Origin: Lepeophtheirus salmonis
Lineage: Eukaryota > Arthropoda > Copepoda > Siphonostomatoida > Caligidae
Direction: 5' to 3'
NCBI RefSeq assembly: GCF_016086655.4
Contig: NC_052136.2
Coordinates: 10,106,001 to 10,170,000, forward strand
DNA length: 64,000 nt
The position numbers and the translations under genes are program-made. The stretch's first letter is position 1. Each line of letters opens with the position of its first letter. The notes beneath the pieces are model-generated. The model was not told the origin of the DNA. It saw only the letters and a program-made list of their open reading frames with translations, and ran no database searches. Positions 12,842-24,150 of this stretch are shown here, piece by piece.

Positions 12842-13639
12842 CGTAAGTATATTTAATATTAGAAGTCCATCGTTAGGGCAGTTTATTATTTAATATATAT
12901 ATGTACATATATTAACTTTTATTTTAACACTTTAAGAGCAAATACGATTTAAAATGTTGGATTGATTAAATACATATGATATACTTTGATTCTATGGCAT
13001 GCTGAAGGTAAAAAAAAAAAAGTATACAAATATTAACACGCATGTACATAATGCTAATAGATGTAAATCTAAGTTTTGAAGAATTTGACCTGACCATTGG
13101 CAGGTCAAACCTCTGTTATGTCATGATGGGTTATCATTTTGACCAATGAAATATTGCTTGAAAAAAAACAATAAAAATAATTTCAATTATATATATTTTT
13201 TAGCTTATCATTTACTTACAACATAGACCATGATGATGATTACATACATGTCTACTCTGGGTGTCCTTTTAAATATGTGATGCATCAATGTATGTACAAT
13301 TTTGAAGAAAAGACATAAAAAAAAGCCCAAATGCCTAATTTTTATTTTTTAAATATGTAAAGTCCAATATTTCATATACATACTATGTCGGTTGAAAAGG
13401 GTTTCTATGCTAAAAAAATGGTACCACTCAAATTAAATTATTTGATATTTTTTTAGTTTTAACCTTCAAACGATACGTGTACAAGTTTTTTAACCGTCGG
13501 ACGATTAGATTGGAAGATTTATCGTTGTGAAGGAAGAAAATATTGTTATTGTTTAACAAATGGAAAAAAATAAATTTAAACTTAAAAGTATTGCTTCTTG
13601 ATAAAAAAATTATATTGATGGCAGCACTTGGTTTGATAA
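12842..13639. other. Spacer between elements
   Basis: AT-rich. It holds one small perfect hairpin (ttgacctg / caggtcaa near 13087-13110) and poly-A runs. No open frame beyond 71 codons and no family pattern. Confidence 0.4.
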
Positions 13640-14200
13640 ACATTATTCAGTGTATGTTTGAACGTAATAATTTGTTGAAAAGTGGTTTGCTAAATTTAAA
13701 CGAGGCGAAATGAGTATCCAAACGATTGTCGCAGTAAACGTAGTTACCTATCAAAACATCTAAAAGGTCCTCAAATCGTTTTGAATGGTCATAAATAGAA
13801 TTTGATCGACGTAGTTTGTACTCTAGGGATATGAAATAACGTGTTGGACATGAATATTTGGGCATGCAAAAGATTCTAGTAAAGTGTGTACAGTGTGATT
13901 TCACAATAAATAACAAACAACAACGTTTGCATGATTTGGAGCCATTTTTAGCGAAACTCAACCATAATAATGTTATGTTTTTAGAGGATATGACTATGGA
14001 TGAAACTTGGCTCCATTACTATATTCCAAAATCCAATTAATAGTGAGCCAAGTAGACTACATGCGACGAAAAAAATCCAAACCGCGTAATGGCACAACAA
14101 TTGACTGGCAAGGATATGGCATCAGTATTCTGGGAAGTGTATTAGGTTTTAAAGGTTTTTATCGAAACAAGGTCAGAAAAAGGTAACTGCTTTTGTAATT
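13640..14200 (+). pseudogene. Mariner transposase, N-terminal and central part
   Basis: Frameshifted plus-strand segments can be read as one mariner transposase. First comes 'WFAKFKRGEMSIQTIV' (13678-13725 region, in shifted frame), the segment after the helix-turn-helix. Next is a 60-codon open frame at 13858-14040 with 'QRLHDLEPFLAKLNHNN' and 'MTMDETWLHYYIPKSN', the block holding the first catalytic Asp (DETW). Then comes 'GKDMASVFWEV' near 14110-14140, matching the GKVMASVFWD block. At least four stops or frameshifts break it. The reading stops near 14200, where unrelated sequence on the other strand begins. The C-terminal part resumes at about 16.06 kb. Confidence 0.75.
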
Positions 14201-14370
14201 TAACCTGTTCAGCCTACTTCAAGTAAAAAATTGTCCATTGATAATGATTTGGTAATCATAAATTTTAAATATGGATATGATACCTTTTACGAGTAGACGG
14301 ATGAAATATACAAAAATGCAAGTGGGAATTAATTCTCTTTTTGACCAATTCAAACCTAACGTAGTATAGT
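14199..14370. repeat. Direct repeat, left copy
   Basis: Shares with 15535-15715, in the same order and orientation, blocks such as 'aacctgtt', 'ttcaagtaa', 'ggatat', 'cttttacgagtagac', 'ttctctttttga' and 'aacctaacg', with perhaps two thirds of bases equal by eye. The two copies bracket the minus-strand gene remnant between them. Confidence 0.45.
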
Positions 14371-15345
14371 ATCAAAAGCTTGTCGGTAGTCATCTCTATC
14401 ATTCCAAGAGTCAGGATCTGTCTCAAAAAATATATTTTGGAGGTGCAGACATTGAAATAATTTCTTTGAAATTTTCAAGGTTTTTGTATTTTAGTTCATT
14501 GAGAGTAAAGTCGGCCTTTCTTGAGTTTCATAGCTTAAATTTAACAAAGCCTTTACTATACGTCCTTTTTATTCTGAAATAATGGGCTGTCAACTAGAGC
14601 TAATTCAAAAAGTAGCAGAAGTGCTTCAATAATTGTTTTGATATTCACTTCGATATGTTTGAATTAATGAAGGAATATTTACGGAGGGATTTTATTCCAT
14701 TTAATATTAAATGAGGTGCACTCAAAGCTTGAGAAGGAGACATCCAGACTCGAAGATACACTTTCACTATGAATACACAAATATTACTCAATCATCACTC
14801 CTCTATGTCTATCAATTTGAATTGAGATTAAAACATCAATATTTTTAGGAATTATAAAACTTTTGATAGCCATCGGGTGTAGTGTATAGCACCAAGTGAC
14901 ATAAATTGTACACTTAGTGGATGCACATCACCTAAAAATATAATTATCAGGTTAAGGAATTATTTATAGTCGTTTCGAGGAAGATTTGTTTCCATACATT
15001 TTATGACATAATCAAGGGACTCTTGTTGCACAGATTGTACGACACTAGCAATTTCACGAACTTCAATTCTAGTACCATGCTTGTCTGTATTGAAGGTGGA
15101 CATTTTTCTTGAAATCTTTTGAACAGGAGAAGACGTAGGCCAAATACATTACTGGAATGCTGTGCTTATGTTTAATTTCATAATATGTTTTCTATATGCT
15201 AGAAGTAAAAGGTTTTTCCTAGTTTTTTTATTAAGAAGAACGCAAGCTCTATCAGTCCTACCCGTATTTGAATTTTATGCGTCAAAACACATACCTTGAA
15301 TTCGATCAAGTATTCCTCATCATGAATTTATTAAAAGATAGCATT
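14360..15345 (-). pseudogene. Remnant of an uncharacterised transposon-associated gene
   Basis: A chain of minus-strand segments fits one protein, broken by stops and frameshifts. In order they are: 'NTGRTDRACVLLNKK' and 'LLLLAYRKHIMKLNI' (about 15275-15180); 'MSTFNTDKHGTRIEVREIA' (from 15102); 'FLNLIIIFLGDVHPLSVQ'; 'FMSLGAIHYTRWLSKVL' (about 14900); 'ICVFIVKVYLRVWMS'; 'LKYKNLENF'; and 'FETDPDSWNDRDDYRQAF' (about 14430-14375). From memory, this order fits a widespread family of unnamed proteins in aphid, copepod and hydra genomes. These have a G-ACVLLE block, a CRHHI-like block, a PGA-H-ARWM block and a DPDxW block. I cannot give it an accepted name or function. The Cys of the CRHH block is lost here. 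It lies inside a mariner transposase of opposite orientation and between direct repeats. Confidence 0.55.
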
Positions 15346-15534
15346 GCTCAGAAATTTTATCTCAGTTTAAAATATAATTATGTTTTATTATTTTACTTAT
15401 TAATTAAAATTTGACTGTTAAGATTTTTTGGATGAAGTAAAGTTCAACATCTTTACAATGAGTATTTCTAAATACTCAATTAAGATTTATTAAATTGATT
15501 TAACTTATCAAGTATTTTTATCCAAAAAAAGGTC

Positions 15535-15715
15535 AAATTTATCTTAACATAACCTGTTTATTCTATTTCGAGTAATAAATTAACAATTGCAAAGAATTTG
15601 GGACACATAAAATGCAAATAAGGATATAATTTCTTTTTACGAGCAGACTTATAGACAATGGGCAAATATCAATATGTGAATATTTTCTCTTTTTGAGCAC
15701 TTAGAACCAAACGTT
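15535..15715. repeat. Direct repeat, right copy
   Basis: Partner of 14199-14370, with the same block order ('aacctgtt', 'ttcgagtaa', 'ggatat', 'ctttttacgagcagac', 'tctctttttgag', 'accaaacgtt'). Spacing between equivalent bases is about 1.34 kb. Together they could be terminal direct repeats of the inserted element or a duplicated stretch of the target. Confidence 0.45.
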
Positions 15716-16059
15716 AATAGAAAAATTAATATATTTTTTTATTGCAAATTTATGCAGCTAAATTAATTGTTCTATAAGATTTGTTGTTACACGAAGTTCC
15801 TAGATGATATTCAGTTCAAAATATTTTGCACTATGTTATATTTTCAAAACTTTTGAGCCGTTAAGCTACCTTTTAATATTTTTCAAACACAATCAAAATT
15901 TATATACGATGTTTTTCGGCTAAAAAGAAAAAAAAATTCGACCCTGCCAACTCAAAATTTCTCAAATTAAAAAAAAATAAGTTCCACCCTTATGTGCATG
16001 TTATAATTTTTTTGATTACCTCAAAAAGGGCCAAACCATCAACAGCAATTCCAATATAG

Positions 16060-16275
16060 AAGTCTTGGGAGGGTTTGAGGGATAAAACAACTAGGTTCAC
16101 GCAATTTGAAGAAAAAAACATATTATTTCATCAAACAAAATTCACCGTGTCACAAATCCCTGAAAACTACAAAAAATTTTATAGAGTAGGATGCAAAGGG
16201 CTTCTCCAACCACAGTATTCTCCATATCTTGCTCCAAGTGATTTTTCCTGTTTGCAGTTCTCAAAAGAATGCTAA
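16060..16275 (+). pseudogene. Mariner transposase, C-terminal part
   Basis: The 66-codon frame contains 'KNILFHQTKFTVSQI', corresponding to the KxxLFHQDNAPxHT block with the second catalytic Asp lost (D to T). 'KGLLQPQYSPYLAPSDFS' follows, matching LLxHPPYSPDLAPSDFHLF with Asp kept in APSD, the third catalytic residue. It ends at a stop shortly after. It continues the transposase interrupted at about 14200, the intervening 1.8 kb being foreign. The element is inactive. Confidence 0.75.
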
Positions 16276-19111
16276 CTGTAAAAAAAATTAGAGATAATTG
16301 CAAAAACTGAGGATTTTTTTGTTTGAAAAATTCACTCTTACGGTATTTATCCTTTCGTAAAATTTAGCAAATATTGATCTTATGGAATCTATTAGACTAT
16401 GATATTAACTAGTGTAATTAATTATATATAAAAATACTTCCGTAGGCCTAATGAAATAATATGTTGCATATTTGCAACAACATTAATAAAGAGTAATCCA
16501 TTCCTAATCATTTTTTAAATTATAAACTGCAATTAACTGTAATATAAGATAATTAATTAAATAAATCTTTGAGTAATTTTCCGAATATACAAGAACAATA
16601 TTAATGAGCTAAAAATCGGAAAAAATATTTTCCTCCATTAATTAAATTGTACGCGGCGAATAAACGGGTTGAGATACCCAAGAAGAATGATGGATTAGAA
16701 CCTTACATTGACTTATGTGACTTCATTTGGTGAAATACAATTGCTCAATTTTTAACTTTTTAGTTGAGAGAATTATTTTTTACTACTTAAAGTGCATTTT
16801 ACGACGCCTCAAAAAGATTAAATAGAACAATTTGTCGGAGAAATTGTGATGGCATTTAAATAAATCATTAGTTTTTAACAACTTTAAGCATATAAATGTA
16901 ATATTCAAATTAGTTGAATGGATTAAATCACATCTATAGTTCACTTTTGTTCATCAAAACCTAAGCCCAGGCACTGCTTCATTGTTGTTGAACAATCCAA
17001 ACGTAATCCAGACCCCATTTGAAGAAAATTCATTATAAACTGCTTTTATCTTGACGGTACAAACAGTGTGTTGCTCGACATCATAGTTATAAAACTCAAG
17101 TTGAATTGTTTTTCTAAATATAACTATCTAATTAAATTATTTTAAAAAAATCATTCATTTAATATCATTTTGTGAAGTAAAAGCTCGGTTTGCGAGTTTT
17201 TAGTACACAAATTCTTGTTGAAGACTTTAAATAACGAGTAATATATGGAATTACAAGTAAATTCCTTGGATTGAATCCTTTTGCATTGTCAATTCAACTG
17301 AAATGGACCAATGTTCGAAATAAGAATCGAAAGAACACTAATGGGAAGTGGATCCATCGATAATTGGCATAAGAAAAAATGAGTGCATTGATTCGGAAGA
17401 AGGAATTCGATTTTGATGATTAATATTGGACTAAAAAAACATCGGACATTAAATCTACTCGTAACTTAGAGTATTACTGACTGCAAAGTTTTCAGAAGCT
17501 ATAGACAACATGTTATTTTGCACATCCATTAATTCTGTAAATAACGAGGAGCATCTGTGTTAGAGAAGTTTGAAATGATTCTACTTGAACAAACTAAATG
17601 ACTTACAATTGGATGGGAACCTTTTGCGTCATAAGAAGCTGAATGATAAATGACTGATCAATGTCCTTTGAGATGAAAATAGTGCTACTGTAGGTAAGAA
17701 ATTTACAAAACATCTCGACATACATTATCCAAATTGAAAATACGTTCTCACAAATCAAATGTTTAGCAATCTAATTACTAATTGTGGCCTTATAACAGTA
17801 TTATATATGTTTGTACAATTTATAATTTGTACCAACACATTGTCAAAATTATACATTCTTTGTTTTTTAACATCGTATTTAATTATACCATCGGTTATTT
17901 TAATGATCTACTGTACACTGTTGTTATGTGTCACGTGTAACAATTTTTAACTAAAGTTTTTTTTGAAAAAAAGTCAAAAATTATCGAGTTTTACTCGTCC
18001 TTCGTGGGAAAGCACAATGGTCATAATCAATATTGGACTGGTTCCGGTACCTCTAAGCCGAATTTTGGACTTTTTTTTTTGGGGGGGACTTTTTAATACA
18101 ACTCCAGTTTTTATTTGTGCGTTTTACTAGTGAGTAGTGCTTTTGGGTGTGCTTTTACTGGGATACTGGTATATTTACAAGGATACTACACTAAATTGAT
18201 ATTAAAACAGGTACTTGTAGGGTTATTACGAGATAACGATATTGAAGTGCGGATAGCATAGCCTGTAAATTTTGGAACTAGAACCCCCGCCCCCCTCAAT
18301 CAAAAAAAAAAAAAAATACGAACGTTTTTTCCTAAAAAAATCAATAATGAACATTGTCTTTAATTATAACAAGTCTACAAATTTCAAAATAAGCTATTCT
18401 CTGTCTTCCCACACTAAACAAACAAAAAATCCTTCGAACGTCCGTGGGAGTACAGGTAAATGACCAGAGTATTTTCCAAGGGAATTTTCGCAATTATATA
18501 TATATCATCGAATAAATGTATCTTCGTGCTAATTTTTTTGGGGCTTAAAATGGGTCTTCCTTTACATGAATGAGAGTATTTTAATTCAATTTGTATGCGT
18601 AGCATTCATATTAAATTAAGGTTGTTTCTCAAGATGATGAACTCGAACTTTTTTTACTGATACACTTTAGTTGAGAAAAAAGAGAAAATAAATAAATTTG
18701 AGTAAACACAGTCAGTGATCAACTTCAATATTCAACTACTCAGATACTTGTCGGTTGAAAACTCATTATAATAAGGTTTCATTCAGATTTGATATTTTCT
18801 ATTTTAAATAAATTAAAATTGAATGAAATAAACTCATTTTACGCTAATGAATGCACAAATGTATTACAAATGACTGCAAGTCGAGGGAAACCCATTTTAA
18901 ACCTTAAAATATATGAATACATATTTTTCCCTAATATAAATATGAGAGTTTAAAGTTTTAAGGGTGACATTTCCCTCTGCAAAAATTAGTTTTGCCAAAC
19001 ATCTTCGAATCAAATATAATATATATGCATTATATAATAGCAATAGTGAACAGTATATCCTCCAAATTCCAAAACTAGAACTTTCTTAGTTGTGAATATT
19101 TGTAATAATAA
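16276..19111. other. Long AT-rich spacer
   Basis: No gene found. The 18060-18310 part has unusual G8 and C-rich runs (gggggggg near 18082, cccccgccccccctc near 18283) next to poly-A, out of keeping with the neighbours. Short open frames at 17759, 18272 and 18414 show no family features. Confidence 0.45.
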
Positions 19112-19113
19112 TA

Positions 19114-19536
19114 GACCTTATATTTCAATTTTTTTTTAAATTGCCATAAAAAAGGTCGATTTTTTGGATTGATTTTTGATCAATTTCGTTTTTAATATTT
19201 ATTGAGGAATTTTCATAAAATACAGAGTACAATAATATTCTAGTATAAAAAGAATGAACTCTTTACGTGTTTTTAAGTAATTATATAAACTAATATGTAA
19301 AAATAATGTAGATATAAGGGGCTTAAAACAATTTCATAGATACTTCAAATTCAAAATAATTGACAAATAAATGATTTAATTTTGTTCCGTAATATTAATG
19401 TCATATATATTCAAAAAAAACTTAACTGCATATTTTATTAAATTTTTAATAAATATTAAAACCTAAATACACCAAAAATTAATGAAAATTTAACCTTTTT
19501 TAAAGGCAATTTAAAAAAAAATTGAAATATAAGGTA
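19114..19536. mobile_element. Foldback MITE with long inverted repeats
   Basis: The left end (19115 on) 'accttatatttcaatttttt' and the right end read backwards are the same for about 40 bp. They continue into weaker but clear homology (tttttaatatttatt, ttcataaaatac) for about 120 bp per arm, leaving a loop of about 180 bp. TA lies on both sides (19112-19113, 19537-19538). No coding capacity. A TA-targeting, Tc1/mariner-mobilised MITE is the simplest reading. Confidence 0.75.
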
Positions 19537-19538
19537 TA

Positions 19539-20004
19539 TTCTATAACTTCATCTAGGATATAAAGTACTTAAATAAAAAAGATATTTGCTTCTAAATGAG
19601 GTCCTTTATTATACTCGTTGTTTTAGTGGTTTTATACATTTTTTTTTGGTATCAATATAATGTAATAAATCATTCATTTTTCAAATGCTGAATGTTTGTA
19701 TCAATTTGATACTTACTTTGATTTTCATTTACCTTCATAGTTATGTCATGTCAAAATATGGCACTAAATCGTAGCTCTACCTTTAAAACTTGATTGTTTT
19801 ACAGGCTTAACAGGCCGAACCTTTAGTAGTTGAAAGTTTTAATGAGTATTTTTGTGTTTTAAGGCTTAAATAACAATAATAATTGTGGGTTTCAGCCTGC
19901 GAATTTCCAAGACCCTTATTTTGTTCAATAGTGTAATTTTATATTTTCAATGATAAGCAAAAAAATAATTTTAACAAAACATGTAGACAAGATTTTAGCA
20001 AAAC
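19539..20004. other. Spacer, no gene seen
   Basis: AT-rich and unassigned. Confidence 0.4.
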
Positions 20005-20867
20005 TTTTTTTACTCAATATGACCAACTTCATTAATAATCACAGCCTTTACAGGTTGCCTGAAGGTCATGCAGGAGTTGATGAAAAACTCATTTAACAAG
20101 CTGTCCCATATAGCCACTAAGGAGGACTTCAGTGAGTCCACATTTGGGTGTGATGTCTTGCCGGTGTTCCTCTCCAAAGTGGCTCCTATAGAAAATATCT
20201 GTGGGCTCAAACCTTGGGATGAAGGGGCCATAACTGTTTGGACCAGAATCGAGGTATGTTATCAGCTATGAGTATTTTGGCACTTGGTGCATGTGTGAAA
20301 GGGGCGCCTTCCTGAATCCACACGTAGTTACTCTCCACGTAGTTGTTCTTCACCTCATGGCCGATTTTTTTTCCAGCCTTGAAAAAGAACTGAGGCATTT
20401 TCTTTCCATCAGAGGCCACAACGTCGTGCACCATTGCTTTGAGACATATATTTGGTGTAATAAACCCCTGGAACCTCTTCTTTTGTTTCCACAAGTCCCT
20501 GGTCGTTCCTGTAGTTGTGGAATTACTCAACTGTGAAAAACTTTTTATCCAAGGAAATTTTCAGAATTTATACATTTGTCGTGATCCATGTTAGGATTTT
20601 CTTGCTTCTCTCGAGCCTCCTGACTTTCATGCACTCTGTCAAAAGATGGCATGGGGTTCTTGTGAAAGTAACTAATCCCTTGTTGTACTTTATAGCCCTT
20701 CTTGATGACCCTAGGAACCACTGAAAAGTCGTTGGCGAGGTGATTGATCTACTTAGTGAGATCCTCCTTTATATTCTGTTCCGAACTTAACAAGAGCTTC
20801 GTATCTCTCTTTAAATTATACTCTCCACTTCCTGACATCGTAAGAAGGTCTTTTCCTTTTTTTTCAT
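20005..20867 (-). pseudogene. Tc1/mariner-like transposase
   Basis: Reading from an ATG at 20867, 'LANDFSVVPRVIKKGYKV' gives a helix-turn-helix segment. 'MDHDKCINSENFL' marks the start of the catalytic core, but the SDEK block expected here is degraded. A 107-codon open frame (20207-20530) follows with 'GKKMPQFFFKAGKKI', 'NYVWIQEGAPFTHAPSAKIL' (normally WxQDGAPxHxA, so the catalytic Asp is Glu here) and 'NIPRFWSKQLWP'. After a frameshift, 'TLERNTGKTSHPNVDSLKSS' and 'NSCMTFRQPVKAVI' form the C-terminus (20010-20231). Nearly full length for the family (about 290 of 340 residues) but with a stop at about 20752 and at least two frameshifts. Moderate decay, and a higher GC content than its surroundings. 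Confidence 0.8.
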
Positions 20868-21931
20868 TTTGGCCAACTTAATAACATGGACGGAAGAAAA
20901 AGAATATTAATAACATTTTCATAGTAATGAGAAAATAAACATTAATTACCAGTCAGCGTTTTGCTGTCCTACGCTGTATAATTTTAATGTTCCTTTAATC
21001 GGTCAGATAAAGTTGCACTAATTAATTAGTAGTAAACATTTTAATATTACAATTACTCTATCAGACCAAGGAATTTTCTTTGAAGTCCATATAAATAATA
21101 TATATTTCCTTCTCTAGGAACGACTGGAGCGCGAACTTACGTACAATGAGTTCAAGAGAATATTTTCTCCGGAGCGACTGTTGATTGAGCTACGTCGTTC
21201 CATTATATTATAAATTATATAAATTTATAAATTTTGGTAGCATAACTGATACGACAATTAAGTATCCTGACACATCACTTTTAATTACAGCTTTTCCAAT
21301 ATTATATTTCTTTTCAAGGTCCAATTTCTTTAAGTTTTAACTGGAACTGGACATATATACACATACATGGATAAAAAAGTTATAAAAAGGAGGATGTCTG
21401 TAGTTCATTCAGTATCATCTTTTCAGTAGGGGGAGTAAGTTTTTAGTCAGATTTGTTTTTACCAAAAGTCATATTTCAAATAATAAAATATGACAATAAA
21501 ATATATAATACATGAATATATACTAACACATATATTCATGTAGAGTTATATACTGATATATATATATATACATATGTAGACAAGTAGTATATGCTTAATG
21601 TCAGTAGGACTTCGACAATGCACAAAAAAATATATATAAATAGTAATATGTATGTATCTATTACAAATATTTTCATAATTTTAATCAAGAATAATAAGGT
21701 CCAATGTGACAATTATTAATATATTCTTTCAAAAACTTGAACAAACAAGAAATGTGAGTTGCTTAATGAAAGAGAGGTATGTATGCAAAATAAATAAGAC
21801 AGTTTTGCTTGTGAGATAACCCTTTGAGAGGTAACAGGGATTTTCTGTAAGGTCCAAAAATATAATTCAGAACTTGAATGAGCACACGGAAGAGCACACA
21901 ACCTCCGTATAAAATCAAACCAAGCTATGTA
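20868..21931. other. Spacer with (TA)n tracts
   Basis: Contains TA-rich microsatellite-like sequence at 21540-21580 and a perfect palindrome at 21509-21542. A short block (21118-21190) is relatively GC-rich and unassigned; it may belong to the end of the neighbouring transposon. Confidence 0.4.
21509..21542. repeat. Perfect 13-bp-stem hairpin
   Basis: 'tacatgaatatat' and its exact reverse complement 'atatattcatgta' are separated by 8 bases. No T-run or coding context gives it a role; it may be a chance fold in TA-rich DNA. Confidence 0.7.
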
Positions 21932-22873
21932 TTATATTGGTCTCAAAAACCCCTCACCTCAATGTAAAGATAGAGAACTTGTAAATAAAAGCGATTCACT
22001 TCTATCTAGCATCTGTTGAGAGTTATTCACTAAAATTTCTGGCATTTTTGACTCCCAGTTGTTATATGACAGTCGTTTGAGTAAGTTGATTGTGATGTGA
22101 TTATGTTGAGTAAAATTCTGTTTTTTAATATTTTATTTTTTTAAATAGTATCTTTGTAACTCTACACATTTGTTTCGGCGAAGTTAGTAGTGCGAGGGGT
22201 AACAAAGATTGGTGGAGTTTATACTTGCTTGGAGCCGAGTACTTCATCAGTACAACCTGAATCCCAGGGTGTCTTTTGGGATATTAGAAGGGTTCTGTGA
22301 TGCTCAAGGAAGCTGTAGCGGATAAATTGAAATTGCCTTACCGCCTAGCAGTTCACCTACATAACCTGTAGGACAGGGTGTATTATAGCATATTAGAAGG
22401 TTTCTATCCTGCCATGTTTCTTCATTATTCAATGGTTGTATCTTCCGAATATAATATAAATTGCAACAAAATTGCAGGCGATAATATTGTCTAACAATGA
22501 GATTACTCACAATCATATTGTTTACGATGATGTTGCTTCACGATGATATTAGCAACACCGATTTTGTCTCACAATTATCATGTAAGCAACGATTTTACCA
22601 CGCAACAATATTACTCCAAAGATTTTGTCAGCAACCTTTTCACCACCATTTTACACTAACCCTAAATTTATAAGGAGACTATTATGAAAAATAATAATTC
22701 ATATTTTTTTAACATCAACTCATTGAAATATCCATGACATAACAACTGCACGTCCACAATGCCTCAAACTTTGGTGAGTAACTGTCAACAGTTGTTAGAT
22801 AGATGTGACTAGCCATGTTTTACGAGTGGTGCCGTCTTCACGTTTAGTTTGGAAACTTTTCAGACCACCTTCG
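21932..22873. mobile_element. Mariner-ended foldback carrying mosaic repeats
   Basis: The left arm (ttggtctcaaaaaccc, then ctatctagcatctgttgaga, then agttgttatatgacagtc) and the right arm read backwards (cgaaggtggtctgaaaagtt, then ctatctaacaactgttgac, then agttgttatgtcatgg) are both the 5' end of the mariner seen at 12.1-12.6 kb. TA flanks both sides (21930-21931, 22874-22875). So the 942-bp element has two inverted 5' ends and no transposase. Its centre (22240-22650) is unrelated repeat cargo also found at 54.5-55.1 kb. Confidence 0.65.
22240..22650 (-). repeat. Mosaic repeat, copy A
   Basis: On the minus strand there are two copies of a unit of about 75 bp. They share 'cttcct', 'gaacccttctaatatccc', 'acaccctg' and 'ggtgaactg' blocks, at about 22250-22320 and 22335-22415. 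Beside them (22440-22640) lies an irregular array of short motifs of the type 'caatattattgtgag' and 'gcaacgattttacc'. The same two components occur at 54460-55115. Confidence 0.6.
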
Positions 22874-22875
22874 TA

Positions 22876-23949
22876 TCTCAATTTGTTTGAATGTTATGAT
22901 CTATTATGAATTTATTAGGGATTGTGTTACCTTGACCTTTGACCTCTCAAAATTTAATGAACTTTTATTGTGACAATATAGAACATTCCTACCCAGCTTG
23001 ATCAAAATTGATCCATAACTTTTTCTGTAACCCTCGTTGCTAACAAACAAACAGGGTCAAAAACATAACCTCTATTCAACTTTGTTAGTGGAGGTAATAA
23101 ATGTTGTTGTGAAAATGTATTTTCATGTAATTAATCGTAAATTTTGCAGTTTTCAATAAAAGTTTTGCCAATTTGAATCATGCTTTAAGTCGTTCTTTTG
23201 TTTTTCCTATTTTCCTTTTTTCAACTCAAGGTATACGAGTTGCTAAAAATATAATATCAACTGTTCTACTATGTATCATACTCAACTTCATCTTAAATTA
23301 ATAAGTTCATTTTGCATACCTAAAATTTACTAAAAGTAATTATTAAACTTAGAAATTTGATCAAAAATTAGATCATAATCACAAATTATATCTTGTGGCT
23401 ATTGTTAAAATTACTTAAAATAAACAATTTGAAGTATTTTAACGATATATATTTTCGGGGACACAATGAATTAAATAATTAGTAAAATATTTCAAATTGA
23501 AATAGCTTAATTTTTAGTTTATGTGGACTATGTATCATATTATAAGATGTGCTTAATATTTGGGTTAACCAAATCCCATTTAATAAATAAATGAAGAATA
23601 GTAAGTTCAAAAGGGTGAGATAATGTAACTTTTTGTTCAAAATTGGCCACTTTTAAGTATCTTGAACCGTATCAAATATGAAAATATGGGTAAAATCTGT
23701 GAGTTTTATATTATTTTGGATTCAACAAAAAAATGGTGTTCTTTGTTTTGAATAATTTGAAGGATCTAAGATGTGCTCAATGAGTTGTGGGGTTTCCTTA
23801 TTTTATCAAAGATGAAGAGAAGCAATAAGAGAAAATTTAATCTTCTAATTGAATTGCTAGTTTATGAACTTTAATTATGAAAAAAGGTACACAATAACTA
23901 AAAAATATGAAAAGTACAATTTTTGACTAATTGATTAATATTTAAGAAC
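22876..23949. other. Spacer, no gene seen
   Basis: AT-rich. The block at 22920-23100 (gaccttgacctttgacctct, then ttgatcaaaattgatcca) is less AT-rich and reads like an old repeat, but has no partner in this window. Confidence 0.35.
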
Positions 23950-24140
23950 AGTTAAAGAGATTTAGAAATACGAAATTTCAACATGAAAAGTCGACTTTCT
24001 TCATATTGAAATAGCCTGTACCACGCAAAAAAAAAAGCTTGAGAGGCCTCAAACTTTGGTAAAGTCAGTTTTGGATTGTCTCCAAGCAGAAAAGGTATTT
24101 GAGCACAAAAAAAATCGTAAATACCCAAAACAAGACAGTC
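23950..24140 (-). mobile_element. Solo end of the GACTGTCC transposon family
   Basis: Read on the minus strand from 24140: 'gactgtcttgttttgggtat' preceded by TA (24141-24142), then 'ccaaagtttgaggcctctca', which corresponds to 'gcaaagtttaagacctctca' at 11076-11095. Only one end is recognisable. The other end was not found within 3 kb, so it is a truncated copy. Confidence 0.55.
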
Positions 24141-24150
24141 TAATGTACAT

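Noticed and set aside
20291..20536. 81-codon plus-strand frame
   Set aside because: Opposite the 107-codon Tc1-like transposase frame, which has clear family blocks.
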